DNA of 64,000 nt from Bacillota bacterium (GCA_026627385.1 JAPNUR010000014.1:20897-84896), one strand, 5' to 3'; shown: positions 34,167 to 43,973, numbered from the stretch's first letter. Notes: a model not told the origin generated them from the letters alone. Numbers and translations are program-made.

Positions 34167-35361
34167 ATGACCCGTGTACCGCCTCATGAGGGGAAACGAC
34201 AATCAGGCCAGTTTATTGGGCATGTTTGCCGCGTCACCTCCTGGTGGTACGGATCCTTATGGACATGGACGGACGTACTTAACGCTTGGCACAGGGGGTG
34301 TGTTGTTAAGATAGTCAATGAGTTCCAGCGTCCTTAGCATTCAATTTCGTGGTCAAGCGTTCGCGGAATATTGCGTTTCCGCGGGGCGACATGCGAAATA
34401 CTTTTGCATTGGATCATATCATAATTTTGTGAGCATCCACCATTTCCCTTGTTGATTTCGAGGTAATGACAGGGTTAGAAAAGGCGTCGTGCTACATGGG
34501 CGGCGCCTTTATGTAAGGGAAGTCTTTGATATCTGCAAAACGGTTGCAACCCCATAAGGGCAGGATCATGCTTATTGTCCCGCCCACGTTGCACAGAGAC
34601 TTGTCACATCATTGATGGTGCCAAGGCGATGAGACCAATTGCCGCGTGGTTCCTTTGATGTCCACGCAGCGCCATAACCGCCATCTGGACCGTTTGGAAG
34701 ACTTGTGATGCGCATGCGCAACTGCGCAAGGCTGTGCCCAGGTGAAAGTCGAAAGCCGTGGCCGCCTATGGCCAGTACCGGAGATTCCGGCAGTCACTCT
34801 TGCAAGACCTCCTCGCGCACTTAAGTGCCGACGGTCAAGCATTGTTAGCCCCTCTTAACCACAGGTTGGCCCGCGGGCGTGGCGGCCGGATCACGTGGCG
34901 GCCCGCCAGGAGTCCGAATAGGGGCGCCGATGAGCATGCACGGCATACGGTTCATATGGGAACAGCGGTGGTCAGTTACAATGCGTGAAGGCGGTTAAAG
35001 AGCCGGGGTGGCGCGATGCCTCGGCAGAACGTGGTTATGCGTGGTTTCGCGCACACCGCGAAGAAGATTATTTGGCAGAAGCGTTAGGTATGTTGGTTGC
35101 GCGCTAGTCAACGCCGGTAACGTGCATGCCATGTGAGCCGTTCGATGAGCGATTTGTTTGAGATTGGGGATTTGCCTGTCTAGGGCAAGAGAATGTGGTG
35201 GAGTGCGTCGCGTTTGCCCGCTGTTTCGTGCGGGCATAATCGCGCAGCTTAATGTTGTCCTACTTCGAAATGACCACACGAACGCTTAACCATTCCGGAT
35301 GACGTTCAAAACCATGGTTTACGGGTGGGCTTCACCGACACATGAGTCTTAGAAATTTATA
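34167..35361. other. 1.2-kb gene-poor region with decayed coding sequence
   Basis: No intact gene. AT content rises near 34390-34440. A hairpin TGCCCGC/GCGGGCA lies at 35215-35236. Protein-like fragments are visible on the plus strand at about 34758-34910 (AAYGQYRRFRQSLLQDLLAHL) and at 34984-35107, in different frames, consistent with one broken gene. No terminal repeats of an IS were found. Confidence 0.45.
34984..35107 (+). pseudogene. 3' fragment of a broken gene
   Basis: The frame gives GWRDASAERGYAWFRAHREE and ends LGMLVAR at TAG (35105-35107). It has natural protein composition but no start signal. With the upstream fragment (QYRRFRQSLLQDLLAHLSAD, other frame) it looks like the end of a frameshifted gene. 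The family was not recognised; transposase or replication-initiator origin is possible. Confidence 0.4.
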
Positions 35362-35390
35362 TTGACAATAAATGTGCGATAATTCATGAT
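35362..35390 (+). promoter_or_regulatory. Promoter of the sugar-catabolic island
   Basis: A consensus TTGACA (35362-35367), 17 bases, and CATGAT (35385-35390). It is the first promoter before the run of catabolic genes, and a GntR-type palindrome lies just downstream. Confidence 0.6.
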
Positions 35391-35400
35391 TACTTTGGTT

Positions 35401-35411
35401 TGGTACTACCA
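35401..35411. promoter_or_regulatory. FadR/GntR-type operator palindrome
   Basis: TGGTACTACCA is a perfect palindrome around one base, matching the TGGTxxxACCA core bound by FadR-subfamily GntR regulators. A further half-site ATACCAA follows 3 bases later. It overlaps the expected transcription start, so binding would repress. The GntR regulator at 43211 is the obvious candidate. Confidence 0.6.
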
Positions 35412-35441
35412 TGATACCAATGAACGATGGGGGTTGTGTAG

Positions 35442-36272
35442 GTGAAGGAATTTGCCCATCAGATAGTGATTGTCACCGGAGCCGCGAGCGGCATCGGGCG
35501 GGAGACGGCGTTCCTGTTTGCGGAACGCGGCGCCTCCGTGGTCGTGGTGGATCTGCGCCAGCCCGCGGTAGAGGTGACCGCTGCTGAGATTGTCCATAGT
35601 GGCGGTTCTGCGTGGGGTGCGGCCTGTGACGTATCAAATCCCGAGAGCGTGCGCGCCTTAATGGAGCAGGTGGTGGACCGGGAGGGCGGCATTAACGTCT
35701 TGGTGAACAACGCTGGCATGATTATGCCAGGGTTCATTGAGGATATTAGCGATGACGACTGGCGTCGTGTGGTGGACGTTAATCTCTCAAGTGTGTTTTA
35801 CACCTCCAAGTACGCGATGCCTGAACTGAAAAAGCGCCGTGGTGCCATCGTGAATATGGCTTCCATGAACGGCTTGGTAGGGCAGATGAAAAACCCTGCC
35901 TATAGCGCCACCAAGGGCGGTGTCATTGCACTGACACGATCGGTGGCTATTGACGCAGCGCCCTTTGGGGTGCGGGTCAACGCTGTCTGTCCCGCTGGAG
36001 TATTAACCCCTCTTCTGGAAGACTGGTTTAACCAACAGCCCAATCCTACGATTATGCGGGAATACACTGACCTGTCCCACATGCTGGGCCGCACTGCAAC
36101 ACCTCGGGAAATTGCAGAACTCATTCTATTTCTGGCCAGCGACCGTGCCTCCTTTATCACCGGGCAAGCCATCCCCATCGAAGGCGGGGCGACTCTCGGG
36201 TACGGTGTCGGACCGAAGGCCGAGTGGACGGTCGGCGTGTTTGAGCGGCCAAAGGCCGGTGAGGGGCAGTGA
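35442..36272 (+). CDS. SDR dehydrogenase, sugar or sugar-acid type
   Basis: 276 residues from GTG. Classical SDR signatures: TGAASGIG near the N-terminus, LVNNAG, and YSATK. The Ser lies in NMASMNG. The C-terminus [21 protein letters not shown] is typical of sugar 1-dehydrogenases and 2-keto-3-deoxy-sugar-acid dehydrogenases. The context suggests it oxidises L-fucose or a related 6-deoxyhexose to the lactone, or acts on the deoxy-keto acid. It is the first gene of the island and overlaps the MaoC gene by 4 bases. The exact step is inferred. Confidence 0.85.
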   Translation: MKEFAHQIVIVTGAASGIGRETAFLFAERGASVVVVDLRQPAVEVTAAEIVHSGGSAWGAACDVSNPESVRALMEQVVDREGGINVLVNNAGMIMPGFIEDISDDDWRRVVDVNLSSVFYTSKYAMPELKKRRGAIVNMASMNGLVGQMKNPAYSATKGGVIALTRSVAIDAAPFGVRVNAVCPAGVLTPLLEDWFNQQPNPTIMREYTDLSHMLGRTATPREIAELILFLASDRASFITGQAIPIEGGATLGYGVGPKAEWTVGVFERPKAGEGQ

Positions 36273-36736
36273 CGACGTCAGACCAGTACTTTGAGGATTA
36301 TCAACTCGGTGCGGTCCGGTGGACGGGAGGGCGCACCATCACCGAGACGGATATTGTCATGCACGCCGGGCAAACAGGCGATTTTTATCCTCACCACATG
36401 GATGCGGAATGGGCGAAAGCCCAGGAGTTTGGCCAGCGCATTGCCCATGGCACGTTAATATTTAGTGTGGCCGTGGGGATGACCGCCAGCGTGGTGAATC
36501 CCCTGGCATTTTCGTACGGCTACGACCACGTGAGGTTTCTTCAGCCCGTCTTTATTGGCGACACCCTGCGGGTGAAGGTGACGGTGAAGGAAAAACGCGA
36601 TCACCCGCGGCACCCCGGCCACGGCGTCGTGGTCGAGGCGTTGGAAGCGGTGAACCAGCGCGGGGCGATAGTCTTGGTGTGCGACCACTTGTTGTTGGCC
36701 CAAAAGCGCGCCAGGGGTGGTGGCGAACATGGCTAG
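36269..36736 (+). CDS. MaoC-like hot-dog dehydratase
   Basis: 155 residues from GTG. The hydratase-2 motif is visible as [19 protein letters not shown], with catalytic Asp and His, followed by [12 protein letters not shown]. These proteins hydrate enoyl-CoA thioesters or dehydrate hydroxyacyl-CoA. Its place between SDR and UxaA-type dehydratase genes, with a CoA-transferase four genes later, suggests that a CoA-linked hydroxy acid is handled here. It overlaps neighbours on both sides, so it is part of a tightly coupled operon. Confidence 0.85.
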   Translation: MTTSDQYFEDYQLGAVRWTGGRTITETDIVMHAGQTGDFYPHHMDAEWAKAQEFGQRIAHGTLIFSVAVGMTASVVNPLAFSYGYDHVRFLQPVFIGDTLRVKVTVKEKRDHPRHPGHGVVVEALEAVNQRGAIVLVCDHLLLAQKRARGGGEHG

Positions 36737-37037
36737 CAGTGCCCGGGTGATTCAGCTGCACCCCGATGACAACGTGGTGACCGCGCTCGAGGATTTAGCG
36801 CCCGGTACCGCCTTTGTCAGCGGCGGCCGTACGCTAGCAACCAAAGAACCGGTGCCGTTTGGGTATAAGGTGGCCGTGGCATTTATCCCCGCGGGCGGCC
36901 AGGTGTTGAAATACGGGTTACCCATAGGCGTCGCCACTGAGCCCATTGAAGCGGGCGCCGTGGTGCATACGCATAACCTCAAGAGTTTGGCAGAGCTCGC
37001 CTATCTGGGCACGGAACAAGGGGGCAGGCAATCGTGA
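36729..37037 (+). CDS. UxaA-type dehydratase, small (SAF-domain) subunit
   Basis: 102 residues from ATG 36729, with AGGGGTGG upstream. It corresponds to the N-terminal SAF domain of altronate/galactarate dehydratases and to SuyA of (2R)-sulfolactate sulfo-lyase: [19 protein letters not shown]...[21 protein letters not shown], with the conserved YGxxIG. It would work with the large subunit encoded next (4-base overlap) to eliminate water, or sulfite, from a sugar acid. Confidence 0.85.
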   Translation: MASSARVIQLHPDDNVVTALEDLAPGTAFVSGGRTLATKEPVPFGYKVAVAFIPAGGQVLKYGLPIGVATEPIEAGAVVHTHNLKSLAELAYLGTEQGGRQS

Positions 37038-38206
37038 AGGGGTATCGCCGTCCCGATGGCCGTATCGGGATTCGCAATCGCGTGATGGTGGCGTATACCG
37101 TCGAGTGCGCCAAATTTGTGGCGGAGCGCATCGTCTCGCAAACGCCGGGCACCGAACTGGTGGGCTTCACCGGCTGTTATCACGACCCCTATGCATACCG
37201 CATCTTGGTGGAACTAGGCCGCCATCCCAATGTGGCTTCTGTGCTACTCGTCAGTCTGGGCTGCGAAAGCACCAATGTCGGCCAATTGGCGAAGGATATT
37301 GAGGCTGCGGGGAAAGATGTAAGGGTCTTCGTCATTCAAGAGGCGGGCGGCACTGAGCCGACGATTGCCGCGGGCAGCGCGGTGGCGGCACAGATGGTCG
37401 AGCGTGCCCGCCAGATGGCACAAGTACCGGTGGAATGGACGGACTTAGTCATTGGCGTGGAGTGCGGAGGGTCCGACGCCACGTCCGGCTTGGCAGCCAA
37501 TCCGGCGTCCGGGTGGGCTGTCGATTGGCTGGTGGATCACGGGGCGTCTGTCATCTTTAGCGAATTGCCCGAGTTGCTGGGGACCGACCCCTATCTCATC
37601 CGCCGCGGCCGGACAGCCACAATACAAAAAGAGATTGCCTCTGGATTAGAGCGCGCCCGCCGCCTAGGCGAGCAGCTGGGACAATTTGCAATTTCCGTCG
37701 GCAACGAGTCTGGCGGGCTGACAACGATTGAGGAGAAATCGTTAGGGGCCTTGGCGAAGGCAGGCAGCCGGCCAATTGAAGGGGTCCTGAAAACCGCGGA
37801 ACGGCCGCCGGGTCCGGGCCTTTATTTATTGGACAAAGTGGGCGCCGTCGACGGCAATCAGCTGTCTCACTACGAAATCAATGACAATGATGGCTTGATG
37901 AGTTTGATTGCGTCGGGCGCGCACCTCATTTTGTTTACCACGGGGCGGGGCAGCGTGGTTGGTTCTGCGGTATCGCCCGTCATCAAAATTTGTGGCAATC
38001 CCCGCACGGTGGCGCGAATGGCCGGAGACATCGATGTCGACGCCTCGACCATTGTTCAAGGACGCGAGTCAATAGATATTGTGGGACGCCGGATTGTCGA
38101 TGCCATACAGTGGGCAGCCGAAGGACAGCTCACCAAGTCTGAGGCGTTGGGTCATGCGGAGTACGCCATTCCGTACAAACCAGGGCGCGCCTGTGACGTG
38201 GTGTAG
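37034..38206 (+). CDS. UxaA-type dehydratase, large subunit
   Basis: 390 residues, matching the C-terminal domain of altronate dehydratase (UxaA/GarD) and SuyB. Conserved Cys-containing motifs include GFTGCYHDPYA, SLGCESTN and VECGGSDATSGLAANPA, the usual iron or Fe-S site region, and VSPVIKICGNP near the end. Members dehydrate D-altronate, D-galactarate or related sugar acids. In this island it is the only dehydratase for an aldonate, so it probably makes the 2-keto-3-deoxy acid that the later diketo-acid hydrolase route needs. Substrate (L-fuconate, L-rhamnonate or other) is inferred. Confidence 0.85.
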   Translation: MKGYRRPDGRIGIRNRVMVAYTVECAKFVAERIVSQTPGTELVGFTGCYHDPYAYRILVELGRHPNVASVLLVSLGCESTNVGQLAKDIEAAGKDVRVFVIQEAGGTEPTIAAGSAVAAQMVERARQMAQVPVEWTDLVIGVECGGSDATSGLAANPASGWAVDWLVDHGASVIFSELPELLGTDPYLIRRGRTATIQKEIASGLERARRLGEQLGQFAISVGNESGGLTTIEEKSLGALAKAGSRPIEGVLKTAERPPGPGLYLLDKVGAVDGNQLSHYEINDNDGLMSLIASGAHLILFTTGRGSVVGSAVSPVIKICGNPRTVARMAGDIDVDASTIVQGRESIDIVGRRIVDAIQWAAEGQLTKSEALGHAEYAIPYKPGRACDVV

Positions 38207-38232
38207 CGACTGGTCGGAGAGGGGGAGAACAG

Positions 38233-38892
38233 GTGGCATTAGAGATTGAGGATCTGATGACCCGCTATGCTCGGGTGTATACCGGGGCCGTGTCCGATGT
38301 GTTGGATCAATTAAACGAGCGCCATCAAGTGTTGCCCTCGTCGCTTCGGGGTTTGACCCCCGATGCGAAAGTGGTGGGGCGAGCCTTGCCGGTGGTAGGC
38401 GGCCCGACCAGCACCACAGACGCCGACACCATTTTTGTCCCCATTTTGACCATGCTGGGCGACGTAAAGTCCTACGATGTGGTCATCATTCAAGCGCGGG
38501 ATACCGGGTGTGCCCACCTCGGCGAGTTGTCCGCGACAGCGATCAAAGCACGGGGCGGCGCGGGAGCGGTGGTCTACGGTGGCGTGCGCGACGTGGACTA
38601 TATTCGCCGTTTAGGGCTTGATGTCTTCTGCCTCTACACGACGCCATCGGATGTGGTCGGCCGGTGGCAGCTACTAGCGTACAACGAGCCCATCGACATC
38701 GAAGGGGTGACCATTTGCCCGCACGATATTGTTCTCGGGGATGCGGATGGAGTTGTCGTCATCCCCGAAGCGCTAGCAGAAGAGGTCCTTATCCGTGCTG
38801 AGGCCATTGTCTACACGGAAAATCATGTGCGGGAAGCGGTCAAAAAAGGAGTGCACCCGCTTCAGGCATACCGCCAATACGGGTGGTTTTAG
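38233..38892 (+). CDS. RraA-like / HMG-CHA aldolase family protein
   Basis: 219 residues from GTG, with GAGAGGGGG upstream. The family core is GELSATAIKARGGAGAVVYGGVRD, with the GGxRD metal/substrate motif and DxDGVVVIP near the C-terminus. Class II 4-hydroxy-4-methyl-2-oxoglutarate and related aldolases release pyruvate from 4-hydroxy-2-oxo acids; RraA itself is an RNase E inhibitor, which a Gram-positive host lacking RNase E would not need. An aldolase role on a 4-hydroxy-2-keto acid fits this operon. Confidence 0.82.
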   Translation: MALEIEDLMTRYARVYTGAVSDVLDQLNERHQVLPSSLRGLTPDAKVVGRALPVVGGPTSTTDADTIFVPILTMLGDVKSYDVVIIQARDTGCAHLGELSATAIKARGGAGAVVYGGVRDVDYIRRLGLDVFCLYTTPSDVVGRWQLLAYNEPIDIEGVTICPHDIVLGDADGVVVIPEALAEEVLIRAEAIVYTENHVREAVKKGVHPLQAYRQYGWF

Positions 38893-38903
38893 GAGGATGG
38901 AGG

Positions 38904-40052
38904 ATGACCCTGCTTCGGGGAATAACCTGGGATCACACGCGCGGGATGACCTCAGTGGTGGCCGCAACCCAGCGGTATCACGAGCGTCACGGCACCCTGG
39001 ACGTCATCTGGGAAAAACGATCACTCCAGGCCTTTGCCGACTTTTCGCTCGATGAGTTAAGCGCACGCTATGATTTACTGGTGATTGATCATCCTTGGGT
39101 TGGCACCGCGTCGCACCGTGCATGGCTAGTGCCGTTAGAGCAATGGTTGAGCGAGGAAGACCTGAAAACGATTCAGAAGGCGTCGGTCGGCCTTTCTTAC
39201 GAAAGCTATGTGTACGAGGAACACCTCTGGGCGTTGCCCATCGATGCGGCGGCTCCCGTGTCGGCGTGGCGTCCGGACGTTTTGGCGCAGCGGGGCGTCG
39301 AGGTGCCGCAAACCTGGGACGACCTCTTAGGGCTGGCCCGACAGCGGATCGTGGTCTTGCCAGCGAAAGCCATCGACTTACTGATGCACTATTATATGCT
39401 CGTCAACGCCTTGGGCGGCGACATTGGGCGTACGGACCCGGGTCAGCTGGAAATGCCTATGGTAGAAGCTTTGGAACGGTTGCGCGAATTGGTGAGCCTA
39501 TGTCCCCAAGAGGTCTTGAAGTATAACCCCATCGCCGTGTATGAGCTCATGACGGCCACGGACGCGTATGGGTACTGCCCTTTCGGGTACGGCTATGTGA
39601 ATTACGCCATGCCGGGATATGCGCGGCAGTGGCTAACGTTTGGCGATGTCGTGCGGTGGACCTCGGGCGCAACGCTCAACACCGTACTCGGCGGCACAGG
39701 CCTGGCGATATCGGCGCGTTCGCGCCATGTGGAAGAAGCAGTGCGAGTGGCCCGATTTGTGGCCGACGCGGCGACCCAAGCTTCGGTGTACGCCTGGGCG
39801 GGAGGACAGCCGGCGGCGGCTGAGGCCTGGCGCGATCCATTGCTTAACCACCTCACGAACAGCTATTACCAAGCCACGTGGCCGACGTTGCAGCGCGCCT
39901 GGATTCGTCCCCGCTATCCGGGCTACCTCGCGTTTCAGGACAAGGCGGGTGCGCTAATTCACGAGTACGTGAAATGGGGCGGAGACCCCGGCAAAGTGGT
40001 GTCTACGCTCCTGACCTACTATCAAAACACGCGAGAGGGCGGTCGAGGATGA
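38904..40052 (+). CDS. Solute-binding-protein-like protein without signal peptide
   Basis: 382 residues from ATG 38904, with AGGAGG upstream. The body resembles extracellular binding proteins of sugar ABC systems ([49 protein letters not shown]). The N-terminus ([19 protein letters not shown]) is polar, with no signal peptide or lipobox, so it stays in the cytoplasm. It overlaps the CoA-transferase gene by 4 bases and lies 11 bases after the aldolase gene. A cytoplasmic binding protein tied to CoA-transferase chemistry may act as a substrate sensor or carrier; this is speculation. Confidence 0.7.
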   Translation: MTLLRGITWDHTRGMTSVVAATQRYHERHGTLDVIWEKRSLQAFADFSLDELSARYDLLVIDHPWVGTASHRAWLVPLEQWLSEEDLKTIQKASVGLSYESYVYEEHLWALPIDAAAPVSAWRPDVLAQRGVEVPQTWDDLLGLARQRIVVLPAKAIDLLMHYYMLVNALGGDIGRTDPGQLEMPMVEALERLRELVSLCPQEVLKYNPIAVYELMTATDAYGYCPFGYGYVNYAMPGYARQWLTFGDVVRWTSGATLNTVLGGTGLAISARSRHVEEAVRVARFVADAATQASVYAWAGGQPAAAEAWRDPLLNHLTNSYYQATWPTLQRAWIRPRYPGYLAFQDKAGALIHEYVKWGGDPGKVVSTLLTYYQNTREGGRG

Positions 40053-41188
40053 AACCCTTGGATCAAATCCTGGTGCTGGAGTTTAGCCAATATTTGTCAG
40101 GACCGTCCGCCACGCTACGATTGGCCGATCTAGGCGCCCGCGTCATCAAAGTGGAACGGCCCGATGGGGGAGACGGCAATCGCCGCCTTTCGTTAGGAGT
40201 CGAGCTGGGGGACGATAGTTTGCTGTTTGCCACCATCAACCGCCACAAAGAGAGTTATGTGGCGGACCTAAAAGATCCGGCGCAGCTTCGGAAAGTCACA
40301 CAGCTTGTGGCGCGGGCGGACGTGGTGGTGGAAAATTTTCGACCCGGGGTGATGCAAAAACTGGGGTTGGACTATGAGACGGTCCGGGCACTCAACCCGC
40401 GACTGGTGTATGCACGGGTGACCGGATACGGTGATGAGGGGCCATGGCGTGGAAAGCCGGGGCAGGATTTGCTGGTGCAAGCCTTATCGGGCCTGGCCTG
40501 GCTTAATGGCAACCGTGACCAGCCGCCAATGCCCTTTGGCCTAGCAGTGGCGGACATGATGGCCGGCGCGCATCTTGCCCAAGGTATCTTGGCGTTATTA
40601 GTCCGGCGCGGGAAAACCGGAGAAGGTGGTCTCGTGGAGGTTAGCCTCTTGGAATCGATATTGGATCTGCAAATGGAAGTGTTGACCACGTATCTCAATG
40701 ACGGCGGGCAACCGCCGCGGCGGAGTGCGGTGAATAACGCCCATGCATATCTGCCGGCGCCGTATGGCATTTATGGGACCGCTGACGGATATATCGCCTT
40801 GGCAATGGGTTCACTCGCCGGGCTGGGCGAGCTGCTGGGACTGCCTGATCTCCAGGAGTGGGCCCAGGGACGGGCACCGTTTGAGCATCGGGATGTCATT
40901 AAGGCACGGCTGGCGGCGCATTTGCGTACCCGCACCACGAAGGAGTGGCTCGCGGTGCTCGAACCCGCCGGGTACTGGTGTTCCGACGTGTTGACCTGGG
41001 ATCAATTGATGGCGACGGAAGCATTTCACTCCTTGCAGATGATCCAAATGGTGGCCCAGGCGCGCGGTTCTTTTCGCACCACGCGCTGTCCCATCCGGCT
41101 CGACGGGCAGCGACTGATGTGCGCGCAAGGCGCGCCCAGCCTCGGTGAGCACACCGCGAGCATTGACCGCGAATTTTCCTTGGCGTAA
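40049..41188 (+). CDS. CaiB/BaiF (family III) CoA-transferase
   Basis: 379 residues from ATG 40049, chosen for the homologous N-terminus [19 protein letters not shown]. Motifs are [22 protein letters not shown]-type [26 protein letters not shown] and the catalytic Asp in [11 protein letters not shown]. Family III enzymes move CoA between carboxylic acids. With MaoC in the same operon it could activate a hydroxy acid and dehydrate the thioester. The C-terminus is slightly shorter than usual. It lies 45 bases before the lactonase gene. Confidence 0.9.
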   Translation: MKPLDQILVLEFSQYLSGPSATLRLADLGARVIKVERPDGGDGNRRLSLGVELGDDSLLFATINRHKESYVADLKDPAQLRKVTQLVARADVVVENFRPGVMQKLGLDYETVRALNPRLVYARVTGYGDEGPWRGKPGQDLLVQALSGLAWLNGNRDQPPMPFGLAVADMMAGAHLAQGILALLVRRGKTGEGGLVEVSLLESILDLQMEVLTTYLNDGGQPPRRSAVNNAHAYLPAPYGIYGTADGYIALAMGSLAGLGELLGLPDLQEWAQGRAPFEHRDVIKARLAAHLRTRTTKEWLAVLEPAGYWCSDVLTWDQLMATEAFHSLQMIQMVAQARGSFRTTRCPIRLDGQRLMCAQGAPSLGEHTASIDREFSLA

Positions 41189-41233
41189 AGGTAGAACGAC
41201 GGCAAAAGATTGGTTAGTCGAAGGAGGATTGTC

Positions 41234-42079
41234 ATGATTGTCGACGCGCATCAGCACTTTTGGAATGGCGACATAGCCGATTATCCCTGGCTGGCGCGGG
41301 AAGAAAACGCCCCCATTCGCCAGCCGTATGATCCCGGTATGTTAGAGCCGTTGCTCAAAGATGTCGGGGTCGACTGCACAGTGGTGGTGCAAGCGATGAA
41401 TTCGGTTAAGGACACCGAGGCCATGTTGGCATATGCCGAACAATATCCGTGGATTGCTGGCGTGGTCGGCTGGGTGCCGCTGGACCAGCCGGAGGTGGCC
41501 AGCCGGCAACTTGAAGGTTATGTCAAACATCCCCAATTTAAAGGGGTGCGTCACTTGATTCACGAGGAAGCGGATCCCCACTGGGTCGTTCGCAATCAGG
41601 TCATCGAAGGGTTGCAGGTGCTGGCATCCAAAGGTCTGCCGTTTGATGTGGTGGCGGTATACCCGCATCATCTAGAGCATGTGCCGACCCTGGTCAATCG
41701 CATTCCCACGCTCAGGGTGGTCATCGATCACTTGGCCAAGCCGCCCATTCGCGGAGGCGATTTCGCCGCGTGGAAACGGGAGATGGCGGCTGCGGCGGAG
41801 TGCCCCCGGGTATATGCGAAAGTTTCGGGGCTAAACACCGCGGCCGATTGGAAGTCCTGGACGGCGGACGACCTATTGCCGTGGATTGACGCCGCCATGG
41901 AACTCTTCGGGCCGGAGCGGTTAATGTTTGGCAGCGACTGGCCGGTCGCTACCTTGGCCGGCTCATACCGTCAGGTGTGGGACGCCACCCTGGCGGTAAT
42001 TGGACGGTATGGTGATGCGGCGTCGCGATGGATTTTAGGCGACACGGCGCGGCACTTTTATCAACTGGAGGAACGCTAA
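41234..42079 (+). CDS. Amidohydrolase-2 lactonase (L-fuconolactonase/L-rhamnonolactonase type)
   Basis: 281 residues from ATG 41234, after AAGGAGG. The family (COG3618) motifs are DAHQHFWN at the N-terminus, FKGVRHLIHEEADPHW, VIDHLAKPPI and MFGSDWPV. The HxH, His and Asp residues form the metal site. Characterised relatives hydrolyse L-fucono-, L-rhamnono- or galactono-lactones produced by sugar 1-dehydrogenases. In this island it would open the lactone made by one of the SDR or Gfo/Idh enzymes. It overlaps the Gfo/Idh gene by one base. Confidence 0.88.
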   Translation: MIVDAHQHFWNGDIADYPWLAREENAPIRQPYDPGMLEPLLKDVGVDCTVVVQAMNSVKDTEAMLAYAEQYPWIAGVVGWVPLDQPEVASRQLEGYVKHPQFKGVRHLIHEEADPHWVVRNQVIEGLQVLASKGLPFDVVAVYPHHLEHVPTLVNRIPTLRVVIDHLAKPPIRGGDFAAWKREMAAAAECPRVYAKVSGLNTAADWKSWTADDLLPWIDAAMELFGPERLMFGSDWPVATLAGSYRQVWDATLAVIGRYGDAASRWILGDTARHFYQLEER

Positions 42080-43173
42080 TGGGAGGGCTTGATGAACTCG
42101 CGTTGCAGTATCAACCGCTACTTCCGGAGAACCGCACGCGTGGGATTGGCATTGTCGGTGCCGGCGAAATCGTACAGGCTGCCCATTTGCCAGCTTACCA
42201 GAAGGCCGGTTATCGGGTCGTCGGGATATACGACATCGATTCTGCCAAAGCGCGCCGCGTCGCGGACATGTTTCAGATTCGCACTGTCTTTGATTCGCTG
42301 TCGGCGCTCTTAGAGGCTGATGAGGTGGAAATTGTCGACATTGCCGTGCCGGCCACGCAAGTGCGCTCGGTGGTGGAGGCGGCGGTCGGGCGCAACAAGC
42401 ATATTTTATGTCAAAAGCCGTTGGCGGAATCCTACGACGAGGCGCGGGCTATTGCGGCGATTTGCGCCAGCGGGCGCGGGAAAGCGGCGGTGAATCAGCA
42501 AATGCGCTGGGCACCCGGCATTCAGGCGAGTTACGACATCATCCGGCGCGGCTGGCTAGGAACCGTGACCCAGGCCACCATTCAGGTCAATGTGCTCACG
42601 CCTTGGGACCACTGGCCATGGATGACCGGCGTCAAGGGGATGGAGCTCTTATACCACAGCATTCATTATCTCGACGCGATTCGCTATCTCGTGGGGGATG
42701 ACCCTGACTACCTCTTTGCCGATGGGGCCAAGTTTCCCGGACAACCGTGGGCAGCCGACACACGAACGACGGTGATGATGCACTTTCCGGGCGAACTCCG
42801 GGCGTTGATCCACGACAACCACAATAACTGGGCGCCACAGAATGATTGGTACGCGACGTTTCGCTTTGAAGGGACTCGCGGGATCGTCAAGGGGACCAAC
42901 GGCGCGTTGTACGATTACCCCGTGGGGCGGGGCGATACCTTAAGCTTTTTAAGCCAGGACGTCGAACCACATACTTGGATTACGCCGCAACTGGCGGGGC
43001 GGTGGTTTCCTGATGCGTTTATGGGGTCGATGGGGGAATTAATGCGGGCCATTGACGAGGAACGGGAACCGCAAAATAGCGTGCAGGATAATCTCAAGAC
43101 GCTCCGCATGGTCTTTGCCGCCATCCGCTCCATTGAGGAAAAGCGGCCTGTGTGGCTGGAGGAACTGACCTAG
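42079..43173 (+). CDS. Gfo/Idh/MocA-family oxidoreductase
   Basis: 364 residues. The NAD(P)-binding motif GIVGAGEIVQAAHLPAY, IYDIDSAKA and the EKP-type motif, here CQKPLAES, mark the Rossmann domain. The C-terminal half is the alpha/beta sugar-binding domain (NQQMRWAPGIQASYDIIRRG). These enzymes oxidise free sugars, inositols or amino sugars. As part of the operon it may be an aldose 1-dehydrogenase or epimerising dehydrogenase feeding the lactonase; the two SDRs are rivals for this step. The start overlaps the lactonase stop (TAATG). Confidence 0.88.
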   Translation: MGGLDELALQYQPLLPENRTRGIGIVGAGEIVQAAHLPAYQKAGYRVVGIYDIDSAKARRVADMFQIRTVFDSLSALLEADEVEIVDIAVPATQVRSVVEAAVGRNKHILCQKPLAESYDEARAIAAICASGRGKAAVNQQMRWAPGIQASYDIIRRGWLGTVTQATIQVNVLTPWDHWPWMTGVKGMELLYHSIHYLDAIRYLVGDDPDYLFADGAKFPGQPWAADTRTTVMMHFPGELRALIHDNHNNWAPQNDWYATFRFEGTRGIVKGTNGALYDYPVGRGDTLSFLSQDVEPHTWITPQLAGRWFPDAFMGSMGELMRAIDEEREPQNSVQDNLKTLRMVFAAIRSIEEKRPVWLEELT

Positions 43174-43210
43174 TTCGGCTCTCACATGATGAGACAAGGG
43201 AGGCGCCAAG

Positions 43211-43921
43211 ATGGACGTGAAACCGGTCAGCCGGGTTACCGTGGCCGACCAAGTCTTAGATCAACTGGGTGCCCTGATTTTGGAGGAGAAGATTAAGCCG
43301 GGCGACAAATTGCCCACAGAACGGGAATTAGCCCAACTGTTTCAGACAACCCGGGGGCGCATCCGCGAGGCGTTAAGAGCCCTCGCGCTCATAGGACTCA
43401 TCGAAACCCGTCCTGGCGATGGAAGCTACGTGGCGAGCGGTGCCGATGTGCCGCGAGAGGCGTTTAGCTTCATGTTTTTCCGGGAAATGCGCCAATACGA
43501 CCACCTCTACGAGGCGCGTCAACTGCTGGAACCCCCGTTATATGTCTTGGCCCTGCAACACATCACCGACCGCGACATTGTGCGCCTGGAAGACCTGTTG
43601 GACGAGGGTGAGCAGATTGTCTACGGATCGCGGTCGGCGACCGCGTTTTTAGACGTCCTCGAGCGCTACGATACCGTCATTTTTGAACTAACGCACAATA
43701 GCGTGTTGCAAAAATTGATGTCGATTTTTCAAACCATGTCTCACGACCTCTATTATCGCTTGCTCCAGGTTCCTGGCGCGATGCTCAATAGCCTCGAACG
43801 CCGCCGGGACATTACCCAAGCGTTGAAAACCGGGGACGCGGACGCAGTGCGAGATCAAGTGGTGCGCCATATGGAAAGTGCCAAACAGTATTATGCGATT
43901 ACGCTCAATCAATCCGAATGA
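43211..43921 (+). CDS. GntR-family (FadR/FCD subfamily) regulator
   Basis: 236 residues. The winged helix-turn-helix lies at about 10-70: VADQVLDQLGALILEEKIKPGDKLPTERELAQLF...GRIREALRALALIGLIETRPGDGSYV. The C-terminal FCD ligand domain contains DHLYEARQLLEPPLYVLAL and HNSVLQKLM. Such regulators sense sugar acids such as lactonates or keto acids. The palindrome TGGTACTACCA at 35401 is the kind of site it should bind, so it is the likely repressor of the island. It sits 37 bases after the Gfo/Idh gene, last of the first gene block. Confidence 0.9.
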   Translation: MDVKPVSRVTVADQVLDQLGALILEEKIKPGDKLPTERELAQLFQTTRGRIREALRALALIGLIETRPGDGSYVASGADVPREAFSFMFFREMRQYDHLYEARQLLEPPLYVLALQHITDRDIVRLEDLLDEGEQIVYGSRSATAFLDVLERYDTVIFELTHNSVLQKLMSIFQTMSHDLYYRLLQVPGAMLNSLERRRDITQALKTGDADAVRDQVVRHMESAKQYYAITLNQSE

Positions 43922-43973
43922 TGTCGGAAAGAGTTCAGACGATAGGGAAATTAGTGGATTAAGAACAATATTA

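Noticed and set aside
34470..34520. AAAGGCG...CGCCTTT pairing considered as a terminator
   Set aside because: The loop is long and no U-tract follows; no gene ends nearby.
38233..38892. RraA as an RNase E regulator
   Set aside because: The gene is inside a catabolic operon, and the host type would not be expected to use the RNase E regulator role. An aldolase role is more likely.
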